Assembly: GCA_034696485.1 (NCBI GenBank)
Contig: JAQIWT010001151.1
Location: 1 to 12,163 of the forward strand
From: Isohypsibius dastychi
Taxonomy: Eukaryota > Tardigrada > Eutardigrada > Parachela > Isohypsibiidae
Length of the DNA: 12,163 bases
Reading direction: 5' to 3'
In this document: piece by piece, positions 8,001 to 12,163 of the stretch
Layout: every line of letters starts with the position of its first letter
How positions within the stretch are numbered: the stretch's first letter is position 1
Notes under the pieces: generated by a model
What the model was told of the DNA's origin: nothing
What the model saw: the letters and a program-made list of their open reading frames with translations, nothing else
Database searches by the model: none
Program-made: the position numbers and the translations under genes

Positions 8001-11000
8001 GCGCATGGTACCGATGTAAGTGAAGAAATAGGCTTATATGTGTTTCAAGATCAAGCCATTTTACTCGCAAATGTTTCTATTCTAAATTTTCCGTCGCACA
8101 ACCATTGGAGCAGTTAGCTCGGTGCATGGAGAATCTGAATAAGAATTTCCAGTAGCACAATTAAACCAAATCCAGATGATCGAATCTTCCCGACTGTTTT
8201 ACTTTGTTGACTTAAAACTTCTGGTTTGGCAGATACCGCATCTTTTTGCGCGCTTTTTGCCAAGCGATTGCCTATCGACGTGGAGCCCATAATTGAGTAC
8301 GTCGTCGGTATGTTAAAGTGCGGCCAGACGTAAGTTCTCGAAATCTCATCTTTTGGTCCAGTGTGAAAAAAAAAAATTTCTGTGATTTTCAGCGTCGATT
8401 TGCTTGTCCTCAAAGAGCTCGTCCATAAACTTTCCGGAATCGAGGTATCGGAAGGCGTGACCGATGAACAATTGGAAGCCTTGGCTGGTGGAGAAGTTCT
8501 CAAAGCAGAGGTGGGTAAACTTGAACTGAATTGACCTTGAGACAAGGGATAGAATGCTTGACCGCTGCCTTTCCAGGGAGCATATTTCAGTCCAATGAGA
8601 AACACCAAGCGTTCCAGTGTCCGACTGAAGGAAGCTTTGATAAAGTCGAACCAAGCGTTTTTATTGTGTCTACTCATATCTCACGTCGAAGCCAATATTT
8701 TGTACAAAGAAGACGAAGGGAAAGAATTGAAGCTTGTGGGAATATTGTACGACATGGTGAGTTTTCTGTTGCAATGCACTAGGTGATGCTTGCTCTAGTA
8801 CTTTGGGTATGAGTTCGGTACTCCCCCGTTCTGTTGATCTCGAGTTTCCACTCTTTTTGCATCGTCATGAAACTTTTTTAACAAAACATTCAGCTCGGTC
8901 CAAGCTAGCAATTTATAACCTATTTATTCAAATCTTCATAGCAATTTGCATGTTTTAATTAAAATCTTATAGTTTCACATGAATCTTGTTAAATTCAATG
9001 GTAGTGGCAGTATATCTCTAAAACAAATGTATCACGGGCGTTTTTGAAATGTATTTCCAGTGAATAATACTTCGTTCTTGGTGGTTATTTCACGCCCCTT
9101 TTGTGACTGATGCATTTTTGATTTCAGTGTCATGATACGCTAGTCCAGTTCGGCACCTTTTTGTCCACCAATCTGAGCAAGAAAGAATATGCTGATAACT
9201 TCCCCAGTCTGGCTGCGCTGATTCAGGATTACCATGTCCCTTTCGAGACATCTATGTTCCTCGTGCGACCAGTCTTTTTCCACGACATACTCGTAAGATG
9301 ATCATGTTAGTCTGTTTCGTCAGTACGAACAACATGTTTTCATTAGACACAATTGGAAGCATTCAAAGCCGAAAATGGCATCGCCCCTGGAACACTGAAT
9401 GATGAGAATTTCAAGCTAGTAAGTAAATTCGGCTGCCATATTGTGTCTGGCGTTGACTTTTATTTTCCGGCAGGTTCAAAATCGGTTCAGCACGATTTTT
9501 GACGAAGTGATCAGTTCAGTTGTAGCTCTGATTGAACCGGTCATGAAACAAGCGCCGATGGAAGATATCAGGTATGAATGGGACCAAAAAGTGATCCGAA
9601 TCGTGAAACAGTTGATCAAATGCAATTGAGCGATTTGTTGTCCAGAGGTCTTATTTTTGCGTTGTTTTTATGTAGCTTGCGATTCTACGTGCTTTTCTGG
9701 TTCCTGTCGCTGTATGACCTGTATGTTCCGGTCGAAGTTTACGCCCAGGAGATTGAGAAACTGGGACAAATCGTAGCGGAAGAAAATTTGCCGGATGATA
9801 TAGCAGTGGTGGTTAAAAAAAGGAGAGAGCAGGAACGTGCTCAGGGGGTCATCGCTCGACTGCGTGAAGAAATGAGTGTACAAAAACAACACGTGCAGAT
9901 GCTTCGCAATCATTTGGCCGAGGAGAAAGATCGGTGGTTTCAGTCAGCAAGTAAGTTTATTATCTGAGCAGCTGATTTTGTGTCTCGTGTCTTTCTTATT
10001 TTTGACTATCATGGGACGTAACAGAAATCTTTGAAAATCGTTTTTTACCTTTTCCATTTTGGCAAAATTCACATGGCAGTATTTGCGTGATGTAACCGAA
10101 ATCAAACATACCAATTTTGAAACTACACTTCAAAAGTGGAAATAATGATCTACGTGACAATTATTTTCAAACAGCAATTTAGCTGTGTGTTTTGACGCAA
10201 ATTGAAGGCTGGTTCTAGTTTTGAAATTCCTGGTGCGTTCGGATATGTCCTGTTCAAGTAATAGATGACCGTGTATTTTCTTGCAGAAACTAATAAGAGC
10301 GACGTTGTGTCCCAGTTTCTCCAAATGTGCGTTTTACCACGAGCTACGTTCTCGACTATTGACGCTCTGTACAGCGCACATTTCATCGCACGCCTTCACG
10401 AGTTGAAAACGCAAAATTTCTCGACGCTGCTGTGTTATGACCGCGTAAGAAACAGTACAAAACACTTTCTACATTAATTTACGATATGTCTTTATTCTTA
10501 TCTTTTTGTGAATTATGTTTACGACGAATTGGTCGCTTAAAAATGTAAAACTGACAAAGCCTGATTATTATTCTTAGCTGAAACTGAATTGCTGACAGGA
10601 ATCTATTTGCCTGGTTTATTGTCGTGATCTTTAGAAAGATGTCTGATTAGAAAAGGTTTCGAAATTGCTTTATTTTAATTGTTGTAGATGCTCTGTGATA
10701 TTACGACCGCATTGACCTGTTGCTCGGAAAATGAAGCGAGTCGGTACGGACGACTACTTCACGCCGTTCTCAAGACAATCATGCGCTGGCACGGTTCGAA
10801 AGCCATTTTCGATCAGGTGAGTTCCGGATTTGACCTCCTCAATTATTTGACATGGTTAGTAATTGTCATCGGTTGAAGGAGTGTCAAAATCACCCTGGTT
10901 TCATGACGAAATTCCGCACGCCTGCTGTTTCAACGGGAACCGACGTGGTGGATCACATTGACTTCGAAAACTTCCGGCATGTCTGTCATAAATGGCATTT

Positions 11001-12163
11001 CAAGTTGACCAAAGCGATGGTCAGCTGTTTGGAAGCGGATAGCTATGTGCGGATTCGAAATGGACTCATCGTTCTCGATCGAGTAAGTTCACAAACAAAC
11101 CCATTTTTGGAATAAGACATGTACGTTATTCGGTGATGATCGCGTCTTACGCCCATTCTTGCTACGGGTCAAATTGATGTAGAGAATCGGATTTTGACTC
11201 ACAAGTCAGTGCTTTAAACTTAGATTCCTATTTTGTATTGCAAATTTATTTTGTTGAGCTGTTGATATGATATATAGCTTTGGTTGAAATGGTGCACTGA
11301 CTCAAATCTCTTTATTTTCAGATCCTTCCGTTTTATCCAATCGTGCAAAATTTTTATCTGGCAGTTGAGAAACGAGTTCAGAATCTCATGATTTTCGAAA
11401 AGGAGAAAAGACCGGACATGTACACTTTGGCGTTCGGGTAAGGTCTTATTCCTCGATTTATAATTCACTGATTTGTCAGCAGATTTGACTGAAATCAAAA
11501 ACCTGTTTTAAATTTGTAGCAAGATTTCATTCGTAGGAATTATGTGTGTATGTGTTGTTATTTAGGTATATGGGCAGACTACGTGCACAGAAAGCGTTGC
11601 TGGTTCAGGAGAAGAACTTTCACCATCGGCCAGAAGTCATTAAAACCGCTCAGGAGGAAAATGAGTCTTCTGAGAAAAAGACAGTTAAAGAAGAAGAGAA
11701 CACATTACCTGAAGAGAAAAAAGTGGCGCCCGCTTCCCAGCTAGCGAAAGTCGACCCTGACATCAAAGCAGCAGCCATGTTCAAAGAAATGACAACCGCT
11801 TCAGCCAGTCTCTCCAAAGAAGGGGTCAAGAAGGAACGCATCACTGCCAGAAAACCGGAAGTCAAAGCTGAAGTAATCAAACTGGAATCCAAGTCCGAAG
11901 TTTTGAAACCGGAAGTCGTCGAAGTTAAGCCAAAATCGGATAGAAACGATGTTAAAAGCAAACCGGAAGTTAAAGCAAAAGCCGACGTTGTCGATGGGAG
12001 AAGTAAAGGTGAAAAATCTGAGTCAAAACACCAACCGGCGAATTCGGATTCAAGGTCGAAAACCGATAAATCGGAAACGAAATCCAGAAAGGAAGTCAGC
12101 GAAAAAGCCGAGATTAAGAATGAAAAACCGGAAATAAAAAGCAGCAGAAATGACAAGAGTGAC
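3602..12163 (+). CDS. THOC2: THOC2 (THO complex subunit 2), 28 exons, 3' end beyond window
   Basis: Scaffold of the nuclear THO complex, which loads the helicase UAP56/DDX39B on nascent mRNA within TREX for packaging and export. Twenty-eight exons join to 4203 nt (1401 codons) with continuous phase and no stop. Human THOC2 is about 1593 residues, so the missing part is the end of the disordered tail. The start ATG at 3602 (a second at 3605) follows an in-frame TGA at 3590. Family blocks run in order: [104 protein letters not shown] and [16 protein letters not shown]. These cover the THOC2 N-terminal, middle and C-terminal Pfam regions. All 27 introns are GT-AG, 51 to 714 bp. Identity is firm; individual junctions are inferred. 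Confidence 0.96.
5137..7014 (+). other. THOC2: THOC2 exons 8-14: central helical region
   Basis: Exons 5137-5235, 5525-5683, 5760-5932, 6028-6262, 6543-6715, 6767-6871 and 6930-7014 code residues 261-603. Anchors are the stretch around [20 protein letters not shown] (about 370-390, matching [20 protein letters not shown]), [20 protein letters not shown] and [17 protein letters not shown]. The last two match the transcription/export-related THOC2 Pfam block (PF11732 region). Introns 12 and 13 are only 51 and 58 bp. Exon 11 has two possible in-frame acceptors, noted separately. Confidence 0.88.
6028..6051 (+). other. THOC2: Tandem in-frame 3' splice sites at THOC2 exon 11
   Basis: Exon 10 ends in phase 2 (AG). 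The acceptor CTTTTTCAG at 6027 and a second, TTTTTTAG, at 6051 both leave T as the completing base and the same downstream frame. The 24-nt difference adds or drops eight residues (FDYLGFFS). Both sites have good pyrimidine runs. I list the upstream one in the model. Confidence 0.55.
7143..7633. mobile_element. 491-bp non-coding fold-back / MITE-like element
   Basis: The left arm at 7143-7357 and the right arm at 7419-7633 are each 215 bp. They are reverse complements with one mismatch found by eye (T at 7182 in the left arm against the right arm's complement C). The centre is 61 bp (7358-7418). No transposase frame is present; the short ORFs are read-through of the repeat. The near identity of the arms points to recent origin or continuing arm conversion. 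No convincing target-site duplication flanks the outer ends, only a 2-bp AC on both sides. As RNA, the intron would form a long hairpin. Confidence 0.9.
7207..7569. mobile_element. Mariner-like inverted ends flanked by TA inside the fold-back
   Basis: CAGAGGGTG at 7207-7215 and CACCCTCTG at 7561-7569 are inverted, and each is bordered outside by TA (7205-7206 and 7570-7571). Tc1/mariner elements duplicate TA on insertion, and many mariners end in CAGGGTG-like sequence, so this 363-bp unit may be the original non-autonomous element. The symmetric 62-bp flanks complicate that reading. The family assignment is inferred from the termini only. Confidence 0.5.
7729..8756 (+). other. THOC2: THOC2 exons 15-19: conserved core after the middle domain
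   Basis: Exons 7729-7822, 7926-8015, 8233-8329, 8393-8510 and 8577-8756 code residues 604-796. This region corresponds to the MIF4G-like part of THOC2 that contacts UAP56 in known structures (region inferred by alignment order). Anchors are [56 protein letters not shown] and [14 protein letters not shown]. The family stretch LEAMTGGEQLKAE is almost fully kept. Exon 16 includes a Gly/Ser/Lys-rich loop ([11 protein letters not shown]) at the place of the human EKERMKHDD loop. Confidence 0.9.
8757..9127 (+). other. THOC2 intron 19 (371 bp), nothing further seen
   Basis: A-T-rich intron between ATG|GTGAGT and GATTTCAG. No coding similarity, strong inverted repeat or mobile-element end was recognised. 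Confidence 0.7.
9128..9950 (+). other. THOC2: THOC2 exons 20-23: start of the Tho2 C-terminal domain and coiled coil
   Basis: Exons 9128-9292, 9347-9418, 9474-9571 and 9676-9950 code residues 797-1000. CHDTLVQFG opens at 797 and is a family hallmark. [12 protein letters not shown] matches [31 protein letters not shown] (about 911-930) matches [20 protein letters not shown]. The rest of exon 23 is a charged helix ([20 protein letters not shown], then [18 protein letters not shown]), probably a coiled coil (about 965-998). Introns 20 and 21 are 54 and 55 bp. Confidence 0.92.
9951..10286 (+). other. THOC2 intron 23 (336 bp), nothing further seen
   Basis: Intron between GCAA|GTAAGT and TTTCTTGCAG. 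ORFs through the distal part on either strand are shadows of exon 24. No RNA gene or repeat was recognised. Confidence 0.7.
10287..11437 (+). other. THOC2: THOC2 exons 24-27: most conserved Tho2 block
   Basis: Exons 10287-10444, 10688-10816, 10879-11082 and 11322-11437 code residues 1000-1202. It contains [41 protein letters not shown] (1066-1076), [29 protein letters not shown] (1123-1141), [17 protein letters not shown] and [14 protein letters not shown]. This is the Tho2 domain (PF11262 region), kept with few gaps relative to human THOC2. Intron 25 (62 bp) ends in GGTTGAAG with almost no pyrimidine tract, yet the reading frame and alignment require that junction. Confidence 0.93.
11566..12163 (+). 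other. THOC2: THOC2 exon 28: lysine/glutamate-rich disordered tail, open at window end
   Basis: Codes residues 1202-1401. It starts with [20 protein letters not shown], which matches the family's GYSGQLKSRKS..PENEFHH. It then turns into low-complexity sequence rich in Lys, Glu, Ser and Val, as expected of the THOC2 C-terminal tail that contacts RNA in other species. The frame stays open to the last base, so the exon continues beyond the window. On the opposite strand this bias makes a 168-codon Ser/Phe-rich open frame that is not a gene. Confidence 0.93.
11852..12013 (+). repeat. THOC2: Three 54-bp (18-residue) degenerate repeats in the THOC2 tail
   Basis: AAACCGGAAGT recurs at 11852, 11906 and 11960, exactly 54 bp apart and in the reading frame. 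Each codes KPEV at the head of an 18-residue unit (residues 1298, 1316 and 1334). The first 11 bases are identical; the rest is degenerate. A fourth AAACCGGAA (KPEI) at 12125 is off the period. Confidence 0.75.

Noticed and set aside
8114-8677. 187-codon open frame on the minus strand
   Set aside because: It runs antisense across THOC2 exons 17-19 and their introns. The plus-strand exons match the family closely and the minus frame resembles nothing I recognise.
11650-12156. 168-codon open frame on the minus strand rich in Ser and Phe
   Set aside because: It is the antisense shadow of the lysine/glutamate codons of THOC2 exon 28. The plus-strand frame continues the THOC2 alignment without a break.
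1-12163. Bacterial-type features: operons, CRISPR arrays, tRNA or rRNA genes, phage genes
   Set aside because: None seen. The whole window is explained by two spliced animal genes, their promoter region and one intronic repeat.

Overview
This is nuclear DNA of an animal, most likely an invertebrate with a compact genome. Both genes are cut by many short GT-AG introns, most of them 51 to 300 bp. Their proteins align best, from memory, with metazoan families. I cannot fix the lineage: a small-genome protostome such as a tardigrade, other ecdysozoan or crustacean is possible, but this is a guess. There are no bacterial operons, rRNA, tRNA or CRISPR features.

Layout: two conserved housekeeping genes lie head to head. 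On the minus strand (148-2790) is a complete nine-exon gene for VMP1, the ER membrane protein of autophagosome formation and lipid scrambling. The joined exons give 1386 nt, or 461 residues plus stop. On the plus strand, from 3602 to the window end, is THOC2, the scaffold subunit of the THO/TREX mRNA-export complex. Twenty-eight exons join to 4203 nt, or 1401 codons with no stop, so the 3' end lies outside the window. Every junction keeps phase, and the alignment to the families holds throughout, which is the main support for both models.

Between the two start codons are 811 bp that must hold both promoters and both 5' leaders. Seen there are a TATATAAG box, two TGACGTG (CRE-like) motifs, a 15-bp tandem duplication, two small upstream ORFs and a 10-bp-arm palindrome just before the THOC2 start.

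The one clear mobile-DNA feature is in THOC2 intron 14 (7015-7728). It is a 491-bp fold-back made of two 215-bp arms, inverted copies with one mismatch seen, around a 61-bp centre. Inside it is a mariner-like pair of ends (TA-CAGAGGGTG ... CACCCTCTG-TA). The last THOC2 exon encodes a lysine/glutamate-rich tail with an 18-residue-periodic repeat.

The two genes act in different pathways (autophagy/ER lipid handling and co-transcriptional mRNA export). Their pairing suggests shared promoter use, not a shared biochemical job. I found no convincing new multi-gene system.
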